A stretch of DNA of 64,000 nucleotides from a bacterium (lineage in GTDB: Bacteria > AUK180), in the NCBI GenBank assembly GCA_023144005.1, contig JAGLGN010000014.1:33464-97463 (forward strand), given 5' to 3'. Shown here piece after piece: positions 9,511 through 17,963 of this stretch (its first letter is position 1; the number at the start of each line of letters is the position of its first letter). The notes below the pieces were generated by a model. The model worked only from the letters and a program-made list of their open reading frames with translations. It ran no database searches and had not been told where the DNA came from. A program made the position numbers and the translations under genes.

Positions 9511-9553
9511 TTGATTCTTGACTGAGAATGTATATTTAAATCTGAATGGGAAG

Positions 9554-10495
9554 CTATTCCACTTCCCTTTTTTCGCGAATAACGAATTGGGGAGATCTGT
9601 TGGTATTCAGAAAGAGGCGGCCGATGTACTCCCCTATAACGCCAAGCGATAAGAGTTGGATCCCACCAAGAAAGAGCAGCACAGACGCAATAGACATCCA
9701 GTCCGGAGTTGCTAAAGTATTAAAATATATTCTTTCCACAAGGGAATATATGAGAAAAACAAAAGCGATAATTGAAACGAATATCCCCATCCATGTAATT
9801 GTCCGCAAGGGGATAATTGAGAAATTTGTAATTGAATTACTCCATACAGACAGCAGCCTTCGCATAGTATAATTGCTTCGGCCCTTTTTGCGTTTGCGGT
9901 GGGTGACATCTATCTGCCCATAATTATCCGTTGTCCTCATGACCAGACAGTCGATACAAGGAAAGGGGCCCTCATACTTCAGCATTTCTCTCAATACAGA
10001 CCTTGTGATAATCTTGAATGATGAAAGATAGAGCCCTTTTCGTTTTTTAAGCAACAGCGTTGCCATTCGATTATTCACCGCACTACCGAAATTTTTAAAT
10101 AGAGACTGGCGTTTTCGGCTAAACCGCCCGAAAACGACATCAAGATCATTCTCTTTCATGTGCGTCAACAGGACGGGGATATCTTCCGGACTTTGCTGCA
10201 AGTCGTCATCCATTATTATGACCTTGCCTCCACGGCATGATCGAAGGCCGGCAAAGACAGCGTTATCCTGGCCGAAATTCTTTGACAGACGGATAATATT
10301 TATTTTGCCGGATTTATCGTATAAGCTATTCAGAGTATTCCATGAATCATCTCGGCTTGAGTCGTCCACATATATTATTTCATATGATCCCGAGATATCC
10401 TCCATGGCGGAAGTTATCTTATCCGTAAGTTCTCTGAGAGTGCCCTCGGAGTTATATACGGGAATGACAACAGAAAATTCTTTCGATTCACTCAT
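9554..10495 (-). CDS. Membrane-anchored family 2 glycosyltransferase (GtrB/ArnC type)
   Basis: 313 residues. GT-A motifs are VIPVYNSEGTL (10-20), VDDSSRDDSW (43-52), SKNFGQDNAV (71-80) and IMDDDLQQSPED (94-105). Two membrane helices near residues 235-258 and 268-292 follow, as in GtrB, ArnC and related enzymes that transfer a sugar from a nucleotide donor to undecaprenyl phosphate on the cytoplasmic face. RKRKKGRSNYTMRRLL matches the family's conserved positive segment. It has its own promoter with the -10 box 5 nt from the ATG and no Shine-Dalgarno site. With the neighbouring glycosyltransferase and the membrane proteins upstream it belongs to the glycan assembly locus. Confidence 0.9.
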   Translation of the reverse strand: MSESKEFSVVIPVYNSEGTLRELTDKITSAMEDISGSYEIIYVDDSSRDDSWNTLNSLYDKSGKINIIRLSKNFGQDNAVFAGLRSCRGGKVIIMDDDLQQSPEDIPVLLTHMKENDLDVVFGRFSRKRQSLFKNFGSAVNNRMATLLLKKRKGLYLSSFKIITRSVLREMLKYEGPFPCIDCLVMRTTDNYGQIDVTHRKRKKGRSNYTMRRLLSVWSNSITNFSIIPLRTITWMGIFVSIIAFVFLIYSLVERIYFNTLATPDWMSIASVLLFLGGIQLLSLGVIGEYIGRLFLNTNRSPQFVIREKREVE

Positions 10496-10500
10496 GAGAG

Positions 10501-10529
10501 ATTATAACCTAAATCACTTGAAGAATCAA
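10501..10529 (-). promoter_or_regulatory. Promoter giving a leaderless transcript for the GtrB-like gene
   Basis: TTGATT (10529-10524), 17 bp, TATAAT (10506-10501), then CTCTC and the ATG at 10495. There is no room for a ribosome binding site. Confidence 0.7.
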
Positions 10530-10598
10530 TTTCACAATTGATACTATAACAATCCGGATTTTTGCATCCGATCCACTTTCGTACTCTACATTCAAATA

Positions 10599-12275
10599 TC
10601 ACTTTGACTCCTTTTCTGTATTTAACCTTTCAGATATAGGGTTCAATTTGAGGATACTGAACAATTCTCCGCTATAAACGACATCATAAGCCCCGGAGTA
10701 ATCCCTGTAATTATCAAGAAGATAATTATTGAAGTGATCTAATAATGTTTTTCCTATAGCATCGTTCGTAGCGGCTATCAGGATTTTTCCTTGAACAGCT
10801 TGCTCCATAAGTTCCTCTGATGAATCGATGCTGTAGCACTTAAGAGAGCGGTAATAATAAGGAGAATAAGTGTTCCACCCTCCTGGAATTGTTTCGTATT
10901 CCGGATAATCTTTAAACTCCTTCATCGGCGATGCACATTCATAATTCTGCCATGCGGGATGGATAGGAAGAATAGGCGCAATAGGTCCGTTTAGTTTTTT
11001 TGTCATCTTTCTCATTTCTATTAAATGCCTTCGGAAATGATCGGCTTTGACAATATTTGATCTTCCAATATCGAAATAATTCAGAAGAAAAAAGACCGAG
11101 AGAAGCATTATCACCGTAACTCCAAGGGCTTTACGCACCGGCACGGCATCCATACAGAGCACTCCGTGAAATACGAAATAGAAAATAAGAGGTGCCCAAA
11201 TTCGCTCAGGAAGGCGGATAAATGAAAAGACAAATATTCCGAGCAAGACCCACACCACTGAGATCACAAGGGGGTCGAACCGTCGGTCCATACGAAAAAG
11301 GAAGAGAAAGATTGATAATAAAACATATAATGCGACAGTAAAGTGAATAGATATCGGAGTCGTCTCTATGTATTCCTTAAGCACTTTGATCTGTGCGTAT
11401 TTAAATATTCCCGTTTTATTTTCACGGTTGAAACTTTCGAAGGCAACGGCATTGAATGTCTTTTCACCTTGGAAAAAAAAGTGTTTTGCGAGTTCGTACT
11501 CAGCTTTGCTCCAATTTGCTTTCTTTAGAGCTCCTTCGGTATTCTCATTCTCTTCATGAATATATGTCCCGTTTAAATAACCTCGAGCTTTTTGAAATTT
11601 CTGAAATTCCAATGACAGAGTTCTTTTATAATAGATCCCATTTCCCGCGATCAGGAAAAATGACAGCGCTATACTGGAAATAAGAAGTACTGTTTTTTTC
11701 TTTCCGCCTTTGACTAATATCCAGATAATCACGGGTAGAAAGAACAATAAAAAGAATGGAAGGAATTCAGATCTTATCAAAAAAGATAGCGGCAGTAAAA
11801 GATAGGGTATGATCCCTGTCCATTTTAAAGAGGTGCTATGCTTGATATCGATCATAAGATATAAAAAGAATGCACTCTGCATAAACAATGCCGTCTTCGT
11901 GAAGGTCAGCAAGAAGAAAATTCGATAGAAGAAAATTCCAGTAGTAAGAAGCCCGGCAAGAACAGCCTTGGTGTTTTTCAGTTTTGTCAAAGACGAAATA
12001 ATCACAAACAGTGAAAATATGGTCAAGATATTCAGGATTAACCCGTACCATGGAATACCGGGGGCGGCTTTATAAAGCACGCCTAGAGATGAGCTGAAAA
12101 GAATATTCGGGAACAATGCCTTCGCAGAAGCGACTGGACCAAGCCGACCGCTAACCATACGGATGATCAACATATCGTCATTGGTCTCAAATGTCTGGGG
12201 GGAAAATATGGTGCCGGCAAGAATGATCAGGGTGCCGACAAAGATAAAAACCGTATTTCTGCTATATTTAGTCAC
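10599..12275 (-). CDS. Polytopic inner-membrane protein of the glycan locus, function unknown
   Basis: 558 residues with about ten hydrophobic helices in the first 400 residues and a soluble C-terminal domain. The short loop FETNDDMLIIRMVSGRLG (about residues 29-46) after the first helix carries acidic residues, and SFLIRSEFLPFFL lies near 163-175; both recall the acidic loop and later Arg of GT-C glycosyltransferases and Wzy-like polymerases, but I do not recognise a named family. The start is GTG at 12275, overlapping the upstream gene by 8 nt, so the two are translationally coupled. A role in polymerising or transferring lipid-linked glycans is inference from fold type and context. Confidence 0.6.
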   Translation of the reverse strand: MTKYSRNTVFIFVGTLIILAGTIFSPQTFETNDDMLIIRMVSGRLGPVASAKALFPNILFSSSLGVLYKAAPGIPWYGLILNILTIFSLFVIISSLTKLKNTKAVLAGLLTTGIFFYRIFFLLTFTKTALFMQSAFFLYLMIDIKHSTSLKWTGIIPYLLLPLSFLIRSEFLPFFLLFFLPVIIWILVKGGKKKTVLLISSIALSFFLIAGNGIYYKRTLSLEFQKFQKARGYLNGTYIHEENENTEGALKKANWSKAEYELAKHFFFQGEKTFNAVAFESFNRENKTGIFKYAQIKVLKEYIETTPISIHFTVALYVLLSIFLFLFRMDRRFDPLVISVVWVLLGIFVFSFIRLPERIWAPLIFYFVFHGVLCMDAVPVRKALGVTVIMLLSVFFLLNYFDIGRSNIVKADHFRRHLIEMRKMTKKLNGPIAPILPIHPAWQNYECASPMKEFKDYPEYETIPGGWNTYSPYYYRSLKCYSIDSSEELMEQAVQGKILIAATNDAIGKTLLDHFNNYLLDNYRDYSGAYDVVYSGELFSILKLNPISERLNTEKESK

Positions 12276-14379
12276 TTGACCCGTCCGGTGTTATCTTTGC
12301 AGTAAATTCCCCGAAATCCAGAGAATTCCATGAGAAAACATCAAAATATATTGGATATACAATGCGCTTGCGGTTGTAGTAAGGCCATGAGTCCAAAAAG
12401 AATTTTGTAATATTTCTTACTCCTTTATCTGTTTGCAGATGAACATAGAATTTCATTTCCGGTTGGATCTTCTTTTTGATCAATATTTCAAACTCAAACA
12501 CGGTATATCCATGTATTGGCGAAACAGTATATGACTCGACATCAAAATGTTCAAATTGCTTTTTTTCCGGAAAATAGATCTCCTCGTGCTGAGGGACCTG
12601 ACCGGCTCTGAAAAGATAAATACCCTTCTCTTGAAAGACAAGCTCTCTGGAAACAAGCATCTTTGCTAAAGCGCTCCGTGGCATATCATAGATATCATAA
12701 AGGATGTAATCTATGCGGTACTTCTTCTCGATAGAGGCCATGTAATCTATTCCATAAAGCGGGGAAAAATATCTGTACATCTCTACAAGCCGCAATTCTC
12801 GACCGGTGGACTGGGCAGGGAAATAATCCCATGGGAGAACATGGACATCATTTGAAGTAAAAGACGATATCAGATAGCTTGATTGAGGAAACGCCAGATA
12901 TTTTCCCGTAGGAAGATTGGAATATACCTCAGAGAACATCCTATTTTTTGCAAAATACTTTACCGGAAACAATTTATAATCATTTCGAGTAAGCCACGGC
13001 GGAATGTAGCTGATCAATAAAAATATAGCTGCGACCCAAATAAGCTTGTCTCCGGATACTTTTTTCTGATACTTGTGAATAAGGAGCAGTAATATAAATG
13101 AAACGACGACCGGAATAAGGATGATGACCCGGTATTTATTCATATATACCACAGGGAGTACTTTATATGCCGAAGATGGAATAAGAACCATAAATATCCA
13201 TGGTAAAATAGTGAAAAAGAGCAAGATCGATATGCGCAAATATCCCGTTAACAGCCATAAAACAACAACAATTGTAGCGAGAATGACGGGGAAATACCAT
13301 TGTTGTTTCACATGATCAACTTTCTTTGATATTTCGATCTGTTCACATACCTGTACATTATCCATTGAATGGGGGTTCTCATTTCTAATAACCATTCTAT
13401 TTCGATAATAATCCTCCGAGGGCGGCATTAGAGGTCCCTTTAGCACCAGAAGAAAGGAAATCGCCAAAAACACCAGTAAAGCCTTTTCTAGAAATTTGCC
13501 CTTATCGGTAAGCAGCAGGTACAGCAGAAACACTGACAATATCGCGAAGCCGCTGATCATGTGAACCAGGAACAGGCATAGAAATATCGGTACAAGAAGA
13601 TACTTCTTTTCTTGCAGCAGGAGTATGCCCGGAATAAAAAACAGCTGAGCAAAGACCCAGGGCTTGAAATATGAGTTACCGTAATCATCATGTCTGTACA
13701 TAAGAAAATTCACCGCAAGCAGCAAAAGAACAAAGATCAGGCCGTGAGAAGGTGAGAATTTTTCAACCAACTCATAGAATCCTATCAAGGCGAAGAGGAG
13801 AAATAATAGAGATGAGATATGCCAGACCAATTCGATGGATACGGCGCTGAATGAATGGGAAAAGGCGAGGAAGGCGAATTGGCCGGAAAAAGCATATTTA
13901 GAATCAGGCCATTTCGAGAAGAATGGATCAAGAACTGTCATTGTATCATTCTGTATAATGTTGATCGCTCGGGCGGCATAATACGGCGTGTCGGGGTGAA
14001 CATCACCGATAAACAGTATAAGCGGCAGTACAAAGAGCCCGATCAAAAAATATTCCTTTTTCACTATCGGCATCAGGGAAGGCCTGTAGAAAAGTATGGC
14101 GACCGCTGTGAGTGCAATACAGGAATACTGATAATACACAAACGGAAGATTGAATATATAAAATGGAAGAGATAGCATAAACAATGTGTTAATTCCCAGA
14201 AAGAAAGTGGTGAAAAGGTCTTTTCGGCGAAATATCACAGTTCCGATGATCAACGGCATAAGAAAGACAAAGATCAATGAAGGAAGGCCCGTTTTCAGAA
14301 AAGCGCTTACCGTAAGCAAGGTGAGGAGTAGGATTTTTACTGGAAGGCCTTCTTTTAACTGCATCTTAACCGCTGACAT
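12268..14379 (-). CDS. Large polytopic membrane protein, GT-C glycosyltransferase-like
   Basis: 703 residues: about twelve membrane helices up to roughly residue 480, then a periplasmic-type globular domain. GDVHPDTPYYAARAINII (near residues 125-142) resembles the acidic, substrate-binding first loop of GT-C enzymes, and EVYSNLPTGKYLAFPQSSYL opens the soluble part. A similar layout occurs in membrane proteins that glycosylate from polyprenyl-phosphate sugars, which the neighbouring GT2 enzymes could supply. No specific family is recognised. It starts 17 bp after the SGNH hydrolase stop, without a clear ribosome binding site. It is co-directional with the whole 10.6-20.9 kb block. Confidence 0.6.
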   Translation of the reverse strand: MSAVKMQLKEGLPVKILLLTLLTVSAFLKTGLPSLIFVFLMPLIIGTVIFRRKDLFTTFFLGINTLFMLSLPFYIFNLPFVYYQYSCIALTAVAILFYRPSLMPIVKKEYFLIGLFVLPLILFIGDVHPDTPYYAARAINIIQNDTMTVLDPFFSKWPDSKYAFSGQFAFLAFSHSFSAVSIELVWHISSLLFLLFALIGFYELVEKFSPSHGLIFVLLLLAVNFLMYRHDDYGNSYFKPWVFAQLFFIPGILLLQEKKYLLVPIFLCLFLVHMISGFAILSVFLLYLLLTDKGKFLEKALLVFLAISFLLVLKGPLMPPSEDYYRNRMVIRNENPHSMDNVQVCEQIEISKKVDHVKQQWYFPVILATIVVVLWLLTGYLRISILLFFTILPWIFMVLIPSSAYKVLPVVYMNKYRVIILIPVVVSFILLLLIHKYQKKVSGDKLIWVAAIFLLISYIPPWLTRNDYKLFPVKYFAKNRMFSEVYSNLPTGKYLAFPQSSYLISSFTSNDVHVLPWDYFPAQSTGRELRLVEMYRYFSPLYGIDYMASIEKKYRIDYILYDIYDMPRSALAKMLVSRELVFQEKGIYLFRAGQVPQHEEIYFPEKKQFEHFDVESYTVSPIHGYTVFEFEILIKKKIQPEMKFYVHLQTDKGVRNITKFFLDSWPYYNRKRIVYPIYFDVFSWNSLDFGEFTAKITPDGSSD

Positions 14380-14396
14380 GGCAATAATATATCAAA

Positions 14397-15416
14397 TTAT
14401 TTGCCATTATCCAAGTCATTAATATGTTCAGCCATCGCATTTCCAATGATCTTATGTACCAATATCGAGGGGTGAGCATCCATGCGGGAAACAACGAGTT
14501 TTTTTTCGGGGATCTGAGAAATACTGTCGGTAATGTCGGTATATCCTATTTCTGCGATATCCAGAAATTCGGCAAGCCGGGTCATAAGCGAACGGCTGGC
14601 CGCGAGGCCGGCAAGGTCCGGCACAAGGATCACGTGAAAACCGGTTGAATACTGAGAAAGGTATTCCCGTATCGACTCGATATTTTCGACATGTTCGATA
14701 AGCATATTATCCGATCTATAGATTTCTAATAGATATTCCCAATATTGCTCACCCAATTCACTATTTGCACCTTTGTAAATATTCCAAAACAATGAATTAA
14801 AGATAAGTGTATTATTGACGAGAAGGCTTATGAACGGAATTGAAGGGACATCCGGATATGCAGCTCTTTCTACATGATACTTTCTTCCAAGATAATCTAC
14901 GTCATTTATATAGTGTACAAGAAAGACAAAAGCAGGCGTATCGGATCTGGTTTTCAGAGCTGCAACCTGGTCGGGAGTATCCCAACCGCACTTTGCGATG
15001 GTGTTAACCGTTAAGTCCGGCCCTACCTCTGAAGCAAGATAAGCCGCCATTCTATTTTTGATATTCTTGATGCCATGCCCTGCAGCCACTGAATCGCCTA
15101 AAACGACTATCTTTGCTTTAGCTGTATCAGTACTTATTTCATTGTCTCGATATCCTTGTTCATTGATCGGTTTCCAATAACGCTGCAACCATATTTTAGA
15201 CGAAAGAGTGAAGCCAAAGCTATCCGAATTAATGAAAAAGGCGTTGAATGATATCTCCAATAAACTGAATATTAAAGTAATGATCGACAATAATCTTACT
15301 GCTGCATGTATTATTCTGAATACCCGACCTTTATTTCTGAATTTACTCAAATACCTGAATAATGCGATAAATATGGTGGGGATCAGGATTAAGGACAGCC
15401 AATAAAATGCGCCCAT
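14397..15416 (-). CDS. Membrane-anchored SGNH/GDSL hydrolase
   Basis: 339 residues with two N-terminal membrane helices (about 3-21 and 37-55) and a periplasmic SGNH domain. Block I is VVLGDSVAAGHG with nucleophile Ser109; the catalytic Asp-His pair is D313 and H315 in MDAHPS near the C-terminus. Enzymes of this type add or remove O-acyl groups on surface polysaccharides or peptidoglycan. The start overlaps the upstream O-antigen-ligase gene by one base (TAATG). Its place between a ligase/polymerase and GT-C-like proteins suggests glycan O-acetylation or deacetylation, though the substrate is unknown. Confidence 0.8.
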   Translation of the reverse strand: MGAFYWLSLILIPTIFIALFRYLSKFRNKGRVFRIIHAAVRLLSIITLIFSLLEISFNAFFINSDSFGFTLSSKIWLQRYWKPINEQGYRDNEISTDTAKAKIVVLGDSVAAGHGIKNIKNRMAAYLASEVGPDLTVNTIAKCGWDTPDQVAALKTRSDTPAFVFLVHYINDVDYLGRKYHVERAAYPDVPSIPFISLLVNNTLIFNSLFWNIYKGANSELGEQYWEYLLEIYRSDNMLIEHVENIESIREYLSQYSTGFHVILVPDLAGLAASRSLMTRLAEFLDIAEIGYTDITDSISQIPEKKLVVSRMDAHPSILVHKIIGNAMAEHINDLDNGK

Positions 15417-17941
15417 TAATACGACAAGAATATTATTTTAAAGTATGGATACTTCTCCACATCAATTATATCCTTATCGATCTCAATCGTAGGATCAAAT
15501 CCGTTAATCGTTTCAAGAGATGTTTTATACAAAAAATATTCCTCCGCTGTCAACTGCGATCTTTTTTCAAATTTCTCAAGTATTTCCCTTGCTTCGCTCT
15601 TCCCCCAGGTTTTATCTTCCAGTTTCTGTCTGAGAATTGATTTAGCAAATCTCAAGGCCTTTTTCTCATAAGAATTCATCAAAGAATCCTCTCTCAAACA
15701 GTATTCTATCAGATGCTCCCATTTTCCCGAGACCACCATATCATATGCCAGCCTTTCCCATCCTATCTCAGATACCGAATTGCCAAATAATTCATCATGA
15801 CGGATCGCGATCTCCACTGCATTTTCAAGCGATATACCCCGCAACTTGAAATAATAATTTCTTAAATTACTTTTTTTGGATGGATTAAAAAGATAGGAGG
15901 TCAATACTTGTTTTTCCTTAGGGGTATTTTTCGGAATATTAAAATGGAATTTTTTCACATTACTCCCACTTAGATCCCTCGCTTCAACATTAAAAAATAT
16001 ATGCAGATGCTCCTTCAAGAATTCTAATCCAGGGAAAATATCATATAATATCTGCATACTCCTTTGATCCGGAATATCCCCTTGTATCATCATTAAATAG
16101 TGATAAGTAGGATTAATAATACTGATGGGATTATCATTTATAACCGGAGGAAGAGGGGAGAGGGCATCTTCCAATGTGTAAACACTCCGGGAAAGTTCGC
16201 TGATCGCGGCGTTATCCCAGATACTTGAATTAGATCTACTCATTTCATCCCTGATATATTTTGCTTTATCTGCCTGAGACTGCTCTACATCGGTGTGGAC
16301 AAGTGACGATAATTCCTCCGAAAGCCCGGTTACCGCATATGCGAACAGCGCGTCTTTGCGTCTGAGCTTATGTATCCTTAAAAATTCAATACCTTCCTTG
16401 AATCTTCCTGAATTAAACAGGCTTACAAAGAGCACAAAATTAATATTCTCATCATTTTTAACATAACGGCGCATCTTGAACAATTCTTGATTTAGCTCCT
16501 CCCATCTTTCCTGCTGCCATAGTATGTCGGTAAGAAGTTTTCTTGATATAAGCTCCTCAGGAACCATTGAAATGGATGTTCTCAGATCCTTTTCGGCTCC
16601 CTTAAGATCGCCTGCAGCCAAACGGAGAGATGCGAGGTATTTCAGATGAGCCGGATAAACATCTTCCTTAAAATAATCATTAAGATATGCTTCGGCAAAA
16701 GAGAAGGGGAGAAATTTATCCATTTGCTTTGCCCGGGATAGTACATATTCCTGTCTATCGCAGAAATGCGTTATGGGAGAAAATTTACTTAATACTTCGT
16801 AACTGTTTACCAATAACACAAAGATCAATACTGCCGATACCGCGATTTCCTTTGCTTTTGAGTTTCTGCTTTTTACCGTTTTGGTAAAGAGGACGCCATT
16901 CAGCGTGGTAATAATGAAAAATGCAGCAAGGGGTTGATGCAGCGGGTATTCAAATGCGAAGGACAGCAGATATGCGTAGATCGGCCAATATTGTCTCCAA
17001 TTATCCCTTCGCAAAAGTTTGCTCACTATAAAAATATAGAGAAAAATGAAAAGAGCAAAGCCCAACACCCCGCTTTCAACAGCGATGTGGAGAAATTCAT
17101 TATGCGCACGCTTTACAAATATCTTACGGCTGTTCAGCAAGGAATCATCTTTATTCTCTTTTGCTAATTGAAATTTGTATGCGGAAGGAAATCGCCCCAG
17201 ACCCGCGCCGAGCGGGTTACTCTTGATACGAGCCAAGGTAATTTTAAATATCTTACCCCGGGTATTCCAGGGAAGATCAATACTCAATATAAGGATCAGA
17301 AATACCACGGGAAGCAATAAAAGCATCACTTTCATAATCTTTCTGGATGTGATCGCGCGCAGAAGAACCATTAAAAAAAGCAGGCCTATAGCGCCTTTTG
17401 AATATGTTGCAATTAAGGCAACGGAATATATCAAAGGAAAGATCCATTTTCTCTTTTGCGCTGAAAAGAGTTCAAATAGAGTCCCAAGCAGAAGAAGAAG
17501 GCCTAATTCATTCGGATTTCCAACGGTGGCGAATACTTTTTTACTTCCCCAGTCAAAGTCCCAGATGGCAAGATCTACAGAAAAATATTGAAGCAAGGCA
17601 TAGATAGATATCAAGATCAATGATATCCTGATGCCGGGAAGAAGATCGCGGTCTCGTCTAAAAGAAAGAAGGGCCGCAAAAAGGATCACCTGGCAGAATT
17701 GATATATCCCGGGGCGGCTTGGCAATATTAACAATAAGATCGCCAGAGGAAAGATGACCAAGAACGGAATATAGGAGATATTCTTCTGCTTACGGGAAAA
17801 AAAGCTCCACAAAACAAATATTGATATCAAAAGAAGTTTGACTGCCGTGAACGGATTCGACCCCACGGGGATAAATGCTAAAAATATCGCGATGATCAAA
17901 AAATTATCGATTATCTTCTTTATCCCAAATGATCGTTCCAT
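15416..17941 (-). CDS. O-antigen ligase/polymerase (Wzy_C) with C-terminal TPR-like domain
   Basis: 841 residues. The first 380 hold about eleven membrane helices with the Wzy/WaaL signatures VGNPNELGLLLLL (about 138-150), TYSKGAIGLLF (about 178-188), a periplasmic loop and the catalytic-type RAHNEFLHIAVESGVLGF (about 275-292). From about 420 onward the protein is soluble and helical, with TPR-like pairs (ASLRLAAGDLKGAEKDLRTS). Such ligases join lipid-linked glycan to its acceptor (lipid A core or protein) or polymerise repeats in the periplasm. The TPR part may dock partner proteins. It starts 22 bp after the spermidine-synthase-like gene. Confidence 0.85.
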   Translation of the reverse strand: MERSFGIKKIIDNFLIIAIFLAFIPVGSNPFTAVKLLLISIFVLWSFFSRKQKNISYIPFLVIFPLAILLLILPSRPGIYQFCQVILFAALLSFRRDRDLLPGIRISLILISIYALLQYFSVDLAIWDFDWGSKKVFATVGNPNELGLLLLLGTLFELFSAQKRKWIFPLIYSVALIATYSKGAIGLLFLMVLLRAITSRKIMKVMLLLLPVVFLILILSIDLPWNTRGKIFKITLARIKSNPLGAGLGRFPSAYKFQLAKENKDDSLLNSRKIFVKRAHNEFLHIAVESGVLGFALFIFLYIFIVSKLLRRDNWRQYWPIYAYLLSFAFEYPLHQPLAAFFIITTLNGVLFTKTVKSRNSKAKEIAVSAVLIFVLLVNSYEVLSKFSPITHFCDRQEYVLSRAKQMDKFLPFSFAEAYLNDYFKEDVYPAHLKYLASLRLAAGDLKGAEKDLRTSISMVPEELISRKLLTDILWQQERWEELNQELFKMRRYVKNDENINFVLFVSLFNSGRFKEGIEFLRIHKLRRKDALFAYAVTGLSEELSSLVHTDVEQSQADKAKYIRDEMSRSNSSIWDNAAISELSRSVYTLEDALSPLPPVINDNPISIINPTYHYLMMIQGDIPDQRSMQILYDIFPGLEFLKEHLHIFFNVEARDLSGSNVKKFHFNIPKNTPKEKQVLTSYLFNPSKKSNLRNYYFKLRGISLENAVEIAIRHDELFGNSVSEIGWERLAYDMVVSGKWEHLIEYCLREDSLMNSYEKKALRFAKSILRQKLEDKTWGKSEAREILEKFEKRSQLTAEEYFLYKTSLETINGFDPTIEIDKDIIDVEKYPYFKIIFLSY

Positions 17942-17963
17942 GGTGAAATATATCAGAATTCCC

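Noticed and set aside
10555-10570. Stem-loop after the polytopic membrane protein gene (CGGAT/ATCCG) as terminator
   Set aside because: Only a 5-bp stem with no T-run on the minus strand; not distinguishable from chance.
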